64,000 nucleotides of DNA from Adiantum capillus-veneris (taxonomy: Eukaryota > Streptophyta > Polypodiopsida > Polypodiales > Pteridaceae): positions 60,155,684-60,219,683 of the forward strand of contig CM043942.1 of NCBI GenBank assembly GCA_014529385.2, in the 5' to 3' direction. Shown here piece by piece: positions 52,632 to 63,895 of this stretch (the stretch's first letter is position 1; each line of letters begins with the position of its first letter). The notes under the pieces are model-generated. The model was not told the DNA's origin. It saw only the letters and a list, made by a program, of their open reading frames with translations, and did no database searches. The position numbers were made by a program, and so were the translations under genes.

Positions 52632-54293
52632 TCATAGCTTCTTTCCTTTCCTGTCCTCTCTGTCTTCAGAATCAGCTGGCCTTTTCTTTGTAGGACAGTT
52701 GTAAGCAATGTGGCGAGGCTGCTCACAGATAAAGCATTTGTTCTCTGACCTCAGGACCTTCTTTTGCTCTTCTGACTTGCGAGGAAAACGTCTTTTCCAT
52801 TTCTTCGCTGGTCCCTTTTCTGATTCATCCGTAGCGTTTTCTTTCCTTGCGTTGGCTCGCTCTTGAGTCACTTTCAGAGCCTCCTTGGGAACATATTTCT
52901 TCGCTGAATTTTTCTTGGCTGATCCTTCCTTGACTCTAGTATTGAATTCACAATCTTCTCCCTTGAGCAAACCATTGCCAGTGTTTGCTACCTCGATGAG
53001 TTGCGTCAAAGTAGTGACTTTTGTCTTCGTACAATACTTTCTCAATCCTTTGGGTAGGCCACAACAGTATTTTTCAATCTGTTCTGTCAATGGCACAAAC
53101 CTATAGGAAGTTACTGGAAGTAGAGCTTTCCAAAACTTCCGATTGTAGTCATCCAGATTCTTGCAAGTAGCAGCATTATGCTGGTGCCATTCTGTCATGA
53201 CATCTACTTCAAAGTCATCAGATAACCATGTTGCTACAAAAATCTGCTTGAAGTAAATCCATGTGGATGGAGCTTGCCCTTGAAGCAATAAAGTTGTCCA
53301 CCATTGTCCCGCATTCCCTGTCAAGAAAGTGGCTGCCTTGCGGACCTTTGAAGCCTCTGTAAAGTTTCCCCCTGCATAGGCCTTGTCAAACTGTTGGAGA
53401 AATGAGAGAGCCTTCTTCCTGTCATCAAACCCTGTAAAGGTTGTGAATGACACACCTTTGCTACCTTCTTTCTACGGAGTTGGCCTCTCCAGCGGCGTTA
53501 AATTGTCATATGGAAGTGACTGAAACATGGGAACACTATTAGGGTTCATCTGTGTTCCTTGGCCGCTATTAACTTGACCTGGAAATGCCATATTTGGCTG
53601 CTGATTTGTAATTCCAGCCATACCAAAATTTTCCTGTGGCATCCCAAATTGGCCGTGAGTGCTCTGAAACCCTGGTAGCATGCCCGTGACACCATACATG
53701 GGGTTAGGCATCATCGTTTGAGCACCCCCGAACACTGTTCCTGGCGTGTAAAACTGATTTCCAGGTGCATGACCAGCCATGCTCTGGAATACCGATCCAC
53801 CTCCAAAATAGCCAGGGTGTACTGAAGGTGGTGGGAAGACCTGTTGCATAGCCTGTAGGTTGCTACCCTCCCCATTAGAACCAGCTATAGACTGCTGAAA
53901 AGTGGCTGGCTGAACTGGTACAGCTTGAAAGACTGGCATCTCAGCCACCTGTTCTTGCACCTTAGGCACAGGTTGTGGAGACTGCATATTCTCCGTTAAG
54001 TGTACATGTGTTTCCATTCACTTTGCAGTATGAATCACCTGTGTTCGAGCCTTAACAGGCTTTTGAATATGATCCAGTGACCCAACTTGCAGAGACGGAA
54101 CAGGAGGTTGCAAAAAGGGTAAAAACCTCGGGTTCTGTATTACTTGTGTGAACATAGCCACAGCAGTAGCCAACTGGGTCCTGAATATATCATCATCCGT
54201 CTGTGGTGGTCTTGAAGACTCACCCACTTCATGTATCTGTTGACCCTGTGAAGAGGAAACCTCTTCAGTCACATCATCTGGTCTGTTAGCCAT
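52632..54293 (-). pseudogene. Gag with low-complexity N-terminus
   Basis: One frame runs from MANRPDDVTEEVSSSQGQQ (ATG at 54293) to 52632, with two stops (54018-54020 and 53472-53474). Residues of the middle part (53472-54017) are rich in Gln, Gly, Met, Phe and Pro (GGAQTMMPNPMYGVTGMLPG). The capsid core follows: KALSFLQQFDKAYAGGNFTE, AGQWWTTLLLQGQAPSTWIY and IEKYCCGLPKGLRKY. The tail is Lys-rich, with a perfect zinc knuckle CFICEQPRHIAYNC near 52700-52745. Confidence 0.9.
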
Positions 54294-54379
54294 AATTGCA
54301 AATCCCTGTGTTTGGTCTATGATCCCCTGTGTCTTCAAGCCCAACCTGACCAAGGCTCACTTCTATGGGAAAAATTGAT

Positions 54380-54400
54380 TTGATCCCGGGGATGGAACCA
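54380..54400 (-). promoter_or_regulatory. Primer-binding site
   Basis: On the minus strand TGGTTCCATCCCCGGGATCA begins immediately after the LTR. It starts TGG, and the complementary strand (gatcccggggatggaacca) looks like a tRNA 3' end including CCA, but I cannot name the tRNA. Confidence 0.75.
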
Positions 54401-55869
54401 TGAGACTGGCCTGTTCAATCCAAAAGGGCAGTAGACTTTACTTCAAACCTTGATTTAGCTTTCACCCATTATTAGTCGTCTATTCTACCTGTACTTTCAA
54501 GACACAACACGGGGGAAAGGGATACAGGTTGCTAGAATGCACCTGTATGAGAAGACTGACACCAGATTGGCCCATAAGTTAGGTGCCCCTTTCGGTATTT
54601 CTTTATTGTTTAAAAGAGGGAATAAATGTTGTGGTTCCTTCATGCTGCCCCGCACAAACTTGGCTGAATTTCAACTGTTCCGGCCCGATTTCGGTAGCAT
54701 AACTGTACTAGGACCCTTCACAGTCAGTATTCCCACGCATTGAATGACTTTCCCGACGTATACGGGCACTTTGCAAAACCTGGTGAGAATCTGCAGCACG
54801 CTGAATCCTCTGTTTTCAGCCCCGAAAATGCGCCAGATCACCTGTACAGCAGTCCCCTCGCATCCCCGAACCTCTTGGGGGTATTAGGGACCGTTTAGGG
54901 CCAAAGCCCTAAACCTGCAAAAATACACAGCAGACTGTAATTTACTGTTTCGGGCTCCGTTTCGCGTGCCGGTCGCATACATAGCAAGTCCTCGAGCTCC
55001 CGCACCTGCAGGGCTACTTGCCCTTTGAATCGAACGAGATTTTTGGTGTGAAACCTCTCCGAATTCACTTGTACCTGCAGGGGATTAGCCGCTAGCTAAT
55101 CTAGTACCTGTGCAAGAGGCTCTTTCCTTGGTAATCGCGCATGAACCCACACAACTGTACATTGGTCAATTGAAAATCCCACTAGAGGGGCATAACATAC
55201 TGCCATAGGGGAGAGAGAGGGCAATGCGTAGCGTGCAGGGCATCACTCTTGGCACCGCACTGTACATAGGAGGGAAAGCAAGCACTCCATAGCTCGTAAC
55301 CTGTGACAAAACTGAAAAATGAGCCTTCTTCCTCCTAAATTCAGCGCCACTTCTTGTTGAGGAAAGTGCACCAGAAGGTGCCACTTGGCACATTTACAAG
55401 CATTTTCCCGTTTCGGGGTTGCCGCCTAAAAATCTCCCAGCCGGTTGCCCAGTTGACTTCACGGTAGAGTAAGAGAATGTTCCCCTTGTCATTCCGGAGG
55501 TAATGACGCAAACACATTTTGAGGTCGCAAAATAGCAGTTCCCTAAATTTTAGGAGATGTTGCCATTGTACCTTTCTAGGTCATCTGACCCCCTTTGTAC
55601 ACTGCAGTCACACCCAAAACTGAAATGTAGCCTCTGTAGCAAAGGATTCCACTTTGGCTAGTCAATGACCCCACTTTGGCTAACCATAGCCTTTGTCCAA
55701 CCTTAGTGCTCTCTTGCCCTTATGTTTGGACTCCCTCTGGACAGTTCCATACTAGCTATGCAATGTAGGGCAGTTAGATTTCCGAGGGGTGTTTCCAAAA
55801 AGTGAAAGTAAATAGATAATAAGAAAGAAATCAACAAAAAGGATAGATAGTAGTCACACGTTGGTACTA
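54401..55869 (-). repeat. 5' LTR
   Basis: It matches 49639-51113 over its length with rare substitutions and a 5-bp deletion near 55358. The outer end differs from the other LTR in the last few bases. Confidence 0.93.
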
Positions 55870-55889
55870 GTATGAGTGTTTTAGTTTTA

Positions 55890-56012
55890 GTGTTAGTTCT
55901 TTGTAATTTTCGTACTCAAACATGATATCAGATTCACCGATTGTAACTTTTTGGTCTCATATGTCATTTTGGCCTTTCGAAGACGTTAAAAATAACATTT
56001 CATGTCATTTCA

Positions 56013-56057
<45 letters not shown>

Positions 56058-56350
56058 CCGTCCCGACAGAGTGCCTACCTTGGAGGATATTGGATCTCTA
56101 TAGCCTTTTGGATATTGATGTATGTGCACATGATGCCTCTACTGTTAAAGATCTCCATTGTATCAGCTCACCCTTTGTATTCCCTTTGTATCAGCTTTCA
56201 CCCCACCCCTACCCACTATTTTCTTTGTAGTTCTTTGTTCTTTTTGTACCCAGACGTGGTATTAGATTCATCAGATGTAACCTTTTGGTCTCATAGGTCA
56301 TTTTGGCCTTTTGAAGACGTTAATATTACATTTCATTTCATTTTTCTCTC
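55890..56350. repeat. Repeat containing tggtctcat...ttggccttt, two copies plus (TC)n
   Basis: Blocks at about 55897-55995 and 56238-56340 share a tttttgtac-type start, a t(g/a)gtatta/atatcagattca stretch, and tggtctcata(g/t)gtcatttt followed by ggcctt(t/tt)(c/g)(g/a)aagacgtta. A partial copy lies at 49124-49170 and the first half recurs at 58253-58300. A (TC)n tract is at 56016-56050. The identity is unknown; it may be the end of a LINE or an LTR/leader junction. Confidence 0.65.
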
Positions 56351-58235
56351 ATACATTGCAAGATACAGCAACAGTGGCATACCCACACATTGAGCCTGCG
56401 CAGAGACGAGGTTCTCGGATCATACCCCAAAATAGTTGGTATGATGAGGAGTGTAGAGAGACGAGAGATTGGCTTCAGAGGGTGGTGCCTTTGGGAGTCA
56501 TCATTGCTTCTTGGCGCTTAGTGCGACGGAAGATGTGGGCATTTCTAGCTTGAATAAAGCAAAATTTATACGAGTTATTTTTGAGCTAGGACTTAGGCGA
56601 GGCATGGCGACTCTTCTATGGGCACTCTCCCCCTCCAGCCATCACCTCTACAGAGGTCTGGGGTCAGTATGCATCGTCCCTATGCACAGTTTTGGGGCAG
56701 CCACCTCTACCGCATCCTCCATAGCCATGCCCACACACACGCGTTGTCTTTACTGCCGAGATGGTAAAGAAGGCCATTGATAGGATGAGGACCAGTAGAG
56801 CATATGATCATGATGGCCTAGTAGTAGAGCATTTTATACATGCTAGAGATCTCCTTGCAGAGCTTCTAGGAGTGATGTTCAACTGGGCCATGTGTGAGGG
56901 CCTACCTGATACTTTGTGTCTGTCTACTATCGTACCCATCTTCAAGTCAAGGGACCGTATGGAGCCGGGGAACTACTGCACTATCATGATTGGACACACA
57001 TTGGCACGGCTGTACGCATCCATCCTTGAGCAGGAGTTGAATAGCTGGGTAGAGAAACAGGATGTACGAGCAGCAACAGGGAGGTTTTAGTAGGGGTTTC
57101 TCTTCTCTTGATCACATTATGACACTCAAGAGCCATTATTGAGGAGGGAAGATCACATGGGAGACTGCTCTGTTGTAGCTTTGTGGGTTTCGGTAAACCT
57201 TTTGACACAATGCCCAGAGCTAGAGTGATGCGTAGACCCATGAGATGGGGGTACCCAGTGCCCACACAGTTGATTTGGGGGATCATGGCTCTATACAAGT
57301 CAATAGTGGGGCATGTATGCACTCTAGAGGGAATATTTGATTTGGTTCACTCCACTATCAGGGTGAAGCAGGGTTGTTATGTATGTAGATGAGGTATCTA
57401 ATCACATTGAGAGGGATGGTGATAGAGGAGCACAATTGGTAGGGACATGGATGCCACTTTTGTTATATGATGATGATATGTGTTGATTTCTAGGTCTTCG
57501 GAGGGGATGCAATGGCACTTAGATGCTTTACATACATTTGCCCATGATAGTGGATTGTTTGTTAACCTTGGCAAAACCAAGGTTATGGTATTTAACTCCA
57601 CACCGTAGTGGGTCAAGAGGTCAACACCCACATTCACATATGGTCAGGAGACATTGGAGTATACAGATGCATACACCTATCTTAGGGTAGTCTTCAGTGG
57701 ACCTGTGTTTTCATTGAGGAGAGTAGTAGAGACTAGACTGACCCGAGCTTATTTAGATTTGGGGGGATTGGAGGAGATGTGTTCGCATGTTCAATTTCAG
57801 GAACCTCGAACAAAGATGTCACTTTCTGACACTCTATTGGGTTCAGCTATGCTTTACGTAGTTCGGATATGGGGACCCTCAATGGATCACCATGGTAGAT
57901 CTGGTAGCACTGTTCGATGGAGATGTATGGAGAATCCTTAAGTCACTATGATTTCTCTGATGATTCGAGGCTTCAGTGCCACATGTATTAGAGCCGAGCT
58001 AGCTGCCCTTCCCCTCGTCCTCAAGGCACTTACTAGATCAGTCTCCTTTATGCACAGTTTATGGGATCTCCCCAGAGATGGATATGCTCGGCTAGCCCTG
58101 GAGTCCTCCTAATAGCTAGTGCTGCAGGGTGATACAACATATTGGTATGGGCAAATGACATCATGGTTTTAGTTACATGGTCTCAGCATGGACAGATTGC
58201 CTCCGTTCCAGTACTCCTTGGATGCACCTCCTCCA
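56350..58235 (+). pseudogene. LINE family 2, 5'-truncated copy
   Basis: ORF2 pieces are collinear with the copy at 60.9-62.6 kb: VAYPHIEPAQRRGSR and IPQNSWYDEECRETRDWLQR (linker), then RT. MVKKAIDRMRTSRAYDHDGL (56761), LPDTLCLSTIVPIFKS, MEPGNYCTIMIGHTLARLYA and VNLLTQ-type broken motif-A sequence (57190) are followed by the active site region PLLLYDDDM (57455; YADD changed to YDDD), NLGKTKVMVFN, YTDAYTYLRVVFSGPVFSLR and LYVVRIWGPSMDHHGRSGS. Multiple stops and shifts occur. It ends near a DRLPPFQYSLDAPPP block. Confidence 0.87.
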
Positions 58236-58239
58236 AAAC

Positions 58240-58899
58240 ACCCCCTTTTTAGTCCCTTTGTACTTGGTTATTGTATCAAATTCACCACTTGTTAATATAT
58301 CATTTCATTTCTCTCTCTAGCTAATGCTCAAGCTCTCATGCTCACTCTACTTTATTTTTCTAGCTCACTCTCATGCTCATATTGCCCTCACGCTGTCTCT
58401 CTTGCACATGGCACACACGAAGGATGGGTGGAACCTTTTCCACAACAAAATTTAGCCGACATTAGATGGCTGGCTTTAATCGCTGCTGCTAAAACATCAA
58501 GCAACGGGTGTGCTTGCAATAAGCACAGGGCCTACTTGATTAGCGGAGGGTCTGCGTGTGTGCGTGTGCGTGTGTGTGTGTGGCCAACAAATTGGCTATC
58601 ACTTGCAACATGCAGCACACGAGCAGTGTGCCAGGTCAAATAAGAGTAGCGCAAGCAATGTGCCAGTCGCAAGTGGGGGTTGACACAAAGCAAAAAAGCT
58701 ACCATTGCAAGTAGCGTGTGTGTAGAGTAGGCTCAACGGGTGACAATGGCAGGTTCTCGCGACACAATTCATGATGGACCAATCTAACTTACCTGAGATC
58801 CAGATGCGTATCAAACCCCGCCTAAAGCAGAGGTTACATTTAGGCATAAAATTCAGGACAACACATTGTCACCCGGTTCTCTCAGAGGAGGGAAACTAC
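58240..58899. other. Spacer between LINE copies, no gene
   Basis: It contains a partial copy of the 55.9-kb repeat at 58253-58300 and a (TG)n-like run at about 58556-58583. No coding motif is recognised. Confidence 0.6.
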
Positions 58900-59750
58900 T
58901 CAAGGTAACGAGACCTAATATTTGAGGAGGTACAGTTGATGATTAAGACTAAGACGGAGTTGAACCTTATGAGGGGAGACATTGAGAAAGAGATTTATGC
59001 AAATGTGGAGAATTATAGAAATGCTATGTGTCCATATATGAGGAAAGAGCTGGACAGAGATGCTTGGTAAGGGTGATGAGATGTACATGGCGTAAATCAG
59101 GAGAAGCAAGCTATTGCGAGGGCAGAGGTGCAGTTGTTGGAAGGTGTGATGCAAAAAAGGTTAGATGATGAGTCGTGGAAATCAGATATGGAAAGATGCA
59201 TAAGCGCATAAGATACATTGTTTGAAGAACTTAAGGTAAAACTGACCGCTTGTAAAAGTATTCTTGGAAAGGAGGGAGAAATGCAGCCCTCAGTTATTAA
59301 GGAGCTCAAGAAGATCAAAGAACAAGACAAAATTCTTAAAAAAGAGGAAGAGCAGAAGTCGAGAACAACCTCTTCATGGGCAGATGTCACCAAAACACAA
59401 AAGAAGGTTGTTGAAGCTGAAGAGTGGATTGAGATTGCAAAGAAGGGAAAGCCAAGAAGGATGAAGCTACACCGACAATCACCGTTATCAATATGACCAT
59501 TGAGGAAGAGCAAAAAAGGAAGACTAGAGCCCTTCATGTTCGTGTTACAGGCCTCAAGGACATTGGGAATGTGGAAGAAGAAGTGAAACTCTTGAAACGC
59601 ATGGGCATTACACATAGGTGCATGGAGAGTGGGAGGGAAAGAGCACTCATTTTACGCTTCCCTATTGTGGAAACTAGGAGAGAGTTCTTGAAGAAGAAAC
59701 CAACTTTTAAACAAATTGGGATTTTTTGGGTGATGACCTCATTTTAGCGC
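58900..59750 (+). pseudogene. LINE family 2 ORF1-like region
   Basis: Frames at 59218-59496 and 59493-59747 (overlapping ATGA) encode a Lys/Glu-rich probable coiled coil (KELKKIKEQDKILKKEEEQK) and then a basic domain, TRALHVRVTGLKDIGNVEEE, LLKRMGITHRCMESG and ALILRFPIVETRREFLKKKP, which looks like an RNA-binding ORF1 protein of LINEs. Continuation to about 59830 is in shifted frames. Upstream of 59200 a weaker helical frame is present. Function in intact LINEs: RNA binding in the retrotransposition particle. Confidence 0.65.
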
Positions 59751-59889
59751 AAATTGCACACATGCAAGAGCCAATGCTAGGAATCAAGGCTACGAGGGAG
59801 AAGGGAAAAATTGCTTTTTATTAAGAGTGGGGTGGAGGTGATCTTGGAAAGATGCACTACATGACAGTGCAAGACCTATGGAACCAGCC

Positions 59890-60560
59890 TTAAAATGGAA
59901 GTATGGAATTGTAATGGATCAATGAAGCTAATTGTGGGTGCATTTGAGGATAGCTTCAAGGGAAGAGACATTATTTTCTGCTTTGAGACATCAAACTCCC
60001 GGTGTATCACTTTCTAGAGCGATGGGATGACATCGAGAGACCACTTGTAGATAGGAGGTGAGATCAGAGCATGAAGGGCGTGGGTCAAGAGGTGTGACAA
60101 TTTTATTCAAGGAAGAGTTGCACCCTCTCATTTGTAGAGATGAGCATGCTAGATATATGTGGGTTGGGGTGAGAGCAGAGACGCGGAGGCTATTTTATAT
60201 TGCAATATGCTATTCCCCCCGAGCATATCTCTCTATGCATTGCCCAAGGGGAAGCCACCATACATGATTTTAGATGAAGACATTTGGGAGTTCTCTAGGG
60301 ATGAGGATGTTATCCTCCTAGGGGACATCAATGTCAAGGCGGGCCACTCTCAAACAACCTTCTATGATACCTCAGAGAGATGTTAAGAGAGCTGGATGTC
60401 AGTGATCTGGGATTGGCCATGTGCTCATTGGATGTGGTGCATAATGAATATGCGAGATATTTAACAGACATGGGGATTGCACATGGACTGGCCATCCTAA
60501 GTGGCCTATAGAGATTTTTAGTAGAGGAATGAGCACAGTGGATTGTGTTATGGCTCAACC
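59890..60560 (+). pseudogene. LINE family 2 endonuclease domain
   Basis: Broken frames give MEVWNCNGSM (start of the AP-type endonuclease, with Asn), RGVTILFKEELHPLI, DEHARYMWVGVRAETR, then FSRDEDVILLGDINVKAGHS. The G-D-I/F-N motif is the conserved endonuclease core. The order ORF1, endonuclease, RT fits a LINE. Several stops are present. Confidence 0.8.
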
Positions 60561-60739
60561 CAGTTTTATACCATGTATTCGAAATTTCACACTCGACCCC
60601 GGGTGAGGTATGTCACGCGTGACGATAGCTGGGTGTGGGTATTGAATGGTGAACCCCCCGAGCCCTCTACGTTGGTGGAAGTTTTTCTTGAGAAGAGGAA
60701 ACATGTGTGAGCGTATATTGATGGCAGGAGACCCTTCTG

Positions 60740-60776
60740 GCACGGGGCATTTACACACACACACACACACACACAT
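60740..60776. repeat. (AC)n microsatellite in LINE copy
   Basis: A (AC)n tract of about 26 bp lies between endonuclease and RT of the second LINE copy. Confidence 0.9.
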
Positions 60777-60884
60777 GAGCATACATCAACACATAGAGCA
60801 ACGTACTAGGTGGGTAGCAATAGATCACGCCTTCCTCACATTTATAGTTTCATTCCAGTTTAGTACATCGGAGACTGACTTTGT

Positions 60885-62890
60885 CTAAATGGATAGCATT
60901 TACAGGCGCTTCACCACAGAGGAGCCGAGATGCCCATTACATGAGCTTACCCAGATATTGACAAAGACTCTACATGATGCAGTAGTAGAGGCATACCCAC
61001 ACCCCCAACCTGGGCACAAACGACATTCTAGGAGTATGCCCCAGAACATTTGGTTTGTAGAGAGACAAGTGCCACACTCCAGAGAGAGGTGCCATTACTC
61101 ATACTCAGTCACAGATAGCCTTCCGGCTCCTAGTGCGATGGAAGAAAGCCATTGGCAGGATGAGGACCAATTGAGCATATAATTATGATGGATTGATGGT
61201 GAAGCACTTTGCACATGCTAGAGTTATGCTTGCAGGCTTCTTGTAGTAATGTTAAACCGAGCCATGTATGAGGGTTTTCCAGATACTTGGAGCATGTCTA
61301 CTATTGTGCCTATCGTCAAGGTAGGAAACCCCATGGGAATACCGTACTATCATGATTGGGCACACACTAGATAGGTTGTATGCATCCATTCTTGAGCAGC
61401 AACAGAGTAGATGGGCAGAGAGAGCAGGCATTCGGGCATTAGGCTAGACAGTTTTCAAGTTTTCTACTCTTGATCATATATTGACACTCGGAGCTATTAT
61501 TGAGGAAAGCAAATCACATGGTTGGAGGATTTATTGTACCTTCGTGGGTTTTCACAAAGCATTTGATATGGTTCCCAGAGCTTGACTGATGCAAAGACTA
61601 CAGGGGATGGGAGTACCCACAGAGCTGATATGATGAGTCATGGCTTTATACAGGGGTGTCGTACGGTAGGTTTGTACTCCCGAGGGGTTATCTGAGCATT
61701 CCACTGTTAGAGTGAAACATAGATGCCCACTCTCCCCTACAGTATTTGATTTGCTTGTAGATGAGATTCAAATTACATTGAGAAAGAAGCTGACAGAGGA
61801 GCACATCTAGCAGGGGCTTGCATTTCAGTACTATTGTGATATTGTGTTGATCTCAGATCTGCCCGAGGGGATGCAGCGACACTTGTATGCATTGCCCACA
61901 TTTGCTGGCAATAGTGGCTTGTCAGTGAACCTTGACAAGACCAAAGTTATGGTGTTCAACACCATAGCTCAATGGGTCAGGAGATCTGCACTGACCTTCA
62001 GATATGGTCAGCAGATGGTTGAGTAAATATATGCATACGCTTACCTGGGAGTGGTCTTCAAAGGTCCAAGTGTTCTCTTTGAGGAGAGCAATAGAGACCA
62101 GACTGAGGAGAGCAATTGCAGCTTTGGGGAAGATGGAGAGGATGTGTTCACAAATTCAGTTTCAGGAACTTCGAACAAAGCTCTGGCTATTTGACTCATA
62201 TGTTACTTCAGCTGTGCTTCATTGGGTGCAGATATGGAGACCATCAGTAGACCATTATAGGCGAGTTGGCTGTATTGATGGATGGAGATGTATGGAGAGG
62301 CCTCTGGTTTCTATGATTTCCCGGATGATTAGGGCCAAGGATTTTGTACCACATGAGTTTTTTCGTGCAGAGCTTGTTGCTTCCCCGCTTGCCATAGAGA
62401 CACTGACCAGGTCCATCTCTTTCATATACACTATATTGAGATCCTCCTCAAAGATAGTCTTCTCGATAGCTTGCCTCACAGGGAGACGCACCTTGTTGAT
62501 ATGCACAGATGACATCCTAGTTTCAACGACATGGATTTAGTATGGACAGACTACACCCCTTCCAGTACTCGTTGGATGCACCCTCCTTGTCCCTTACATG
62601 GACCGAGATTACTTGCCTCATTCGAGAGGATTTGATTCAACTAGAAGGGATATATGATCAGACTTGCCTATATGGACACTCATTTATCCCATGGGATATG
62701 CTCTGCTATTGGTCAAATGCGCACATCATCGCAGCAGCTAGAGATTGAGACCGACAGATTTAGGAGAGTACAAGCAAAGGCCAGGATTTTCCAATTGTGT
62801 CATGTAGAGCCAAAGAACATTACACACGGCTTATGGAATCAGATTGGCCCTTGAGTCCTCCAGACAGTTGGCTTTATACGGGGAGACAAC
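60885..62890 (+). pseudogene. LINE family 2 reverse transcriptase and C-terminus
   Basis: The linker MDSIYRRFTTEEPRCPLHEL...EAYPHPQPGHKRHSRSMPQN is followed by RT in broken frames (about 61140-62030). The active site at about 61825-61840 reads YYCDIVLIS where Y-A-D-D-I-V-L-I-S is expected, so one catalytic Asp is lost. Then follow VNLDKTKVMVFNTIAQWVRR, SLRRAIETRLRRAIAALGKM, HWVQIWRPSVDHYRRVG and MISRMIRAKDFVPHEF. Near 62770-62850 a FQLCHVEPKNITHGLW segment suggests the C-terminal zinc knuckle. The element is more complete than the copy at 56.3 kb but equally inactive. Confidence 0.87.
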
Positions 62891-62894
62891 ATGC

Positions 62895-63250
62895 TGATAT
62901 TGAAACCGGCCCGTAGGGCGGTAGACGTTAGCTTTCACCTGATCTTGAACACTTGACTTTACAACACAAAGCAATGACTTGAAAGGAACCTGTAATTGTG
63001 ATTGGAAATTACACTTCTATTGCACTGAATCCATAGATACATGAGAAGTGCTAGCTTCTGGATCCCCCCCCCCCCCCCCCCCCCCCCCCAGCGCAGGTCT
63101 CTTTCCTTTTGACCTTTGCTCTTCTTGAGTTGGAGAATAGGTAGGTGGTAAACCAAAGGCTTCAAGGTATAGCTGCAATACATTTGGTGACTCTTAACAG
63201 TTCACTCTCTTCCATCCACTTTGCATCCATAGGTGGATAGTTCTTGAACT
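62895..63250 (-). mobile_element. Gypsy 3' end: LTR-like start, poly-C run, integrase tail
   Basis: tgaaaccggcccgtagggcggtagac (at about 62900) resembles the LTR left edge at 49639. A poly-C run of about 25 bases lies at 63066-63090 where a polypurine tract (poly-G on the minus strand) would be. The minus strand at about 63130-63250 encodes the end of the chromodomain-like tail. Confidence 0.6.
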
Positions 63251-63895
63251 TCACCAAACATCGCCTTGTAACCTTGCCTTTGACTTTTCTTTCCTTGTGT
63301 GCCATGATCTATTCTCAAATATGCCTCTCCAGAATAGACTTGTCATCCGTGGGTCACGGTCATTGACAATCGACTGTGGCATATCATGGTACTTAAAGAT
63401 ATTGTACATAAAGAGACGTGCCATCTGATTTGGTTCTATCTTCTTCCTAATAGGAATGAGTTTGCTTCTAAATCTGCAAATAATGGTCCAGATTCCATCA
63501 TTCCCTGTTTGTGTTCTTGGAAGATCAAAGATAAAATCCATTGCTATGCTTTCCCATGGTTTATCTGGAATCGGCAATGGCTGTAACAGCCTTGGTGCCT
63601 TTTGCCTGTCAAACTTGACCTTTTGGCAAATCACGCATGCTCGCACAAAGGCATCCACATCTCTCCTCAAGGTAGGCCAATAAAAGAATGTCTCAACCGC
63701 TTTCACTGTAGCATCTATACCACAATTGCCTGCATACGGTGGGACGTAACTCTCTACCATGACCTTATGTCGCAATGGCCTAATGACACAGAGTCTGCCA
63801 TGCATCATCATAAAACCATCTCTGAGGAGGTAGTGCTCATGACATTGTCCTTCTTGTAATTGTTCGACGATCCTTGCAAAATCTTCGACACTCGC
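63186..63895 (-). pseudogene. Gypsy integrase core and chromodomain-like tail
   Basis: Reading left from 63895: SVEDFARIVEQLQEG, the zinc-binding region (VPPYAGNCGIDATVKAVETF, where both usual His positions are changed, and CVICQKVKFDRQ with both Cys), then the core AMDFIFDLPRTQTGNDGIW (Asp) and SIVNDRDPRMTSLFW (Asp). The chain then jumps from FENRS to MAHKERKVKGKVTRRCLVKF and [16 protein letters not shown] in a shifted frame, so the catalytic Glu and C-terminal domain are deleted. The N-terminal 30 codons of the open frame (63896-63976) belong to an inserted LTR, not to integrase. Confidence 0.88.

Larger units (their letters stand above)
49639..55869 (-). mobile_element. Young gypsy element with large internal deletions
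   Basis: LTRs of about 1.47 kb lie at 49639-51113 and 54401-55869 and differ at only a few positions per hundred by eye. Internally there is a primer site, gag, the end of protease, the first part of RT fused to the integrase tail, and a polypurine tract. Most of protease, the RT C-terminal half, RNase H and integrase are missing. Bases at the outer end of the right LTR differ (gttggtacta against gttggtgaca), and no clean target duplication is seen. Confidence 0.9.
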
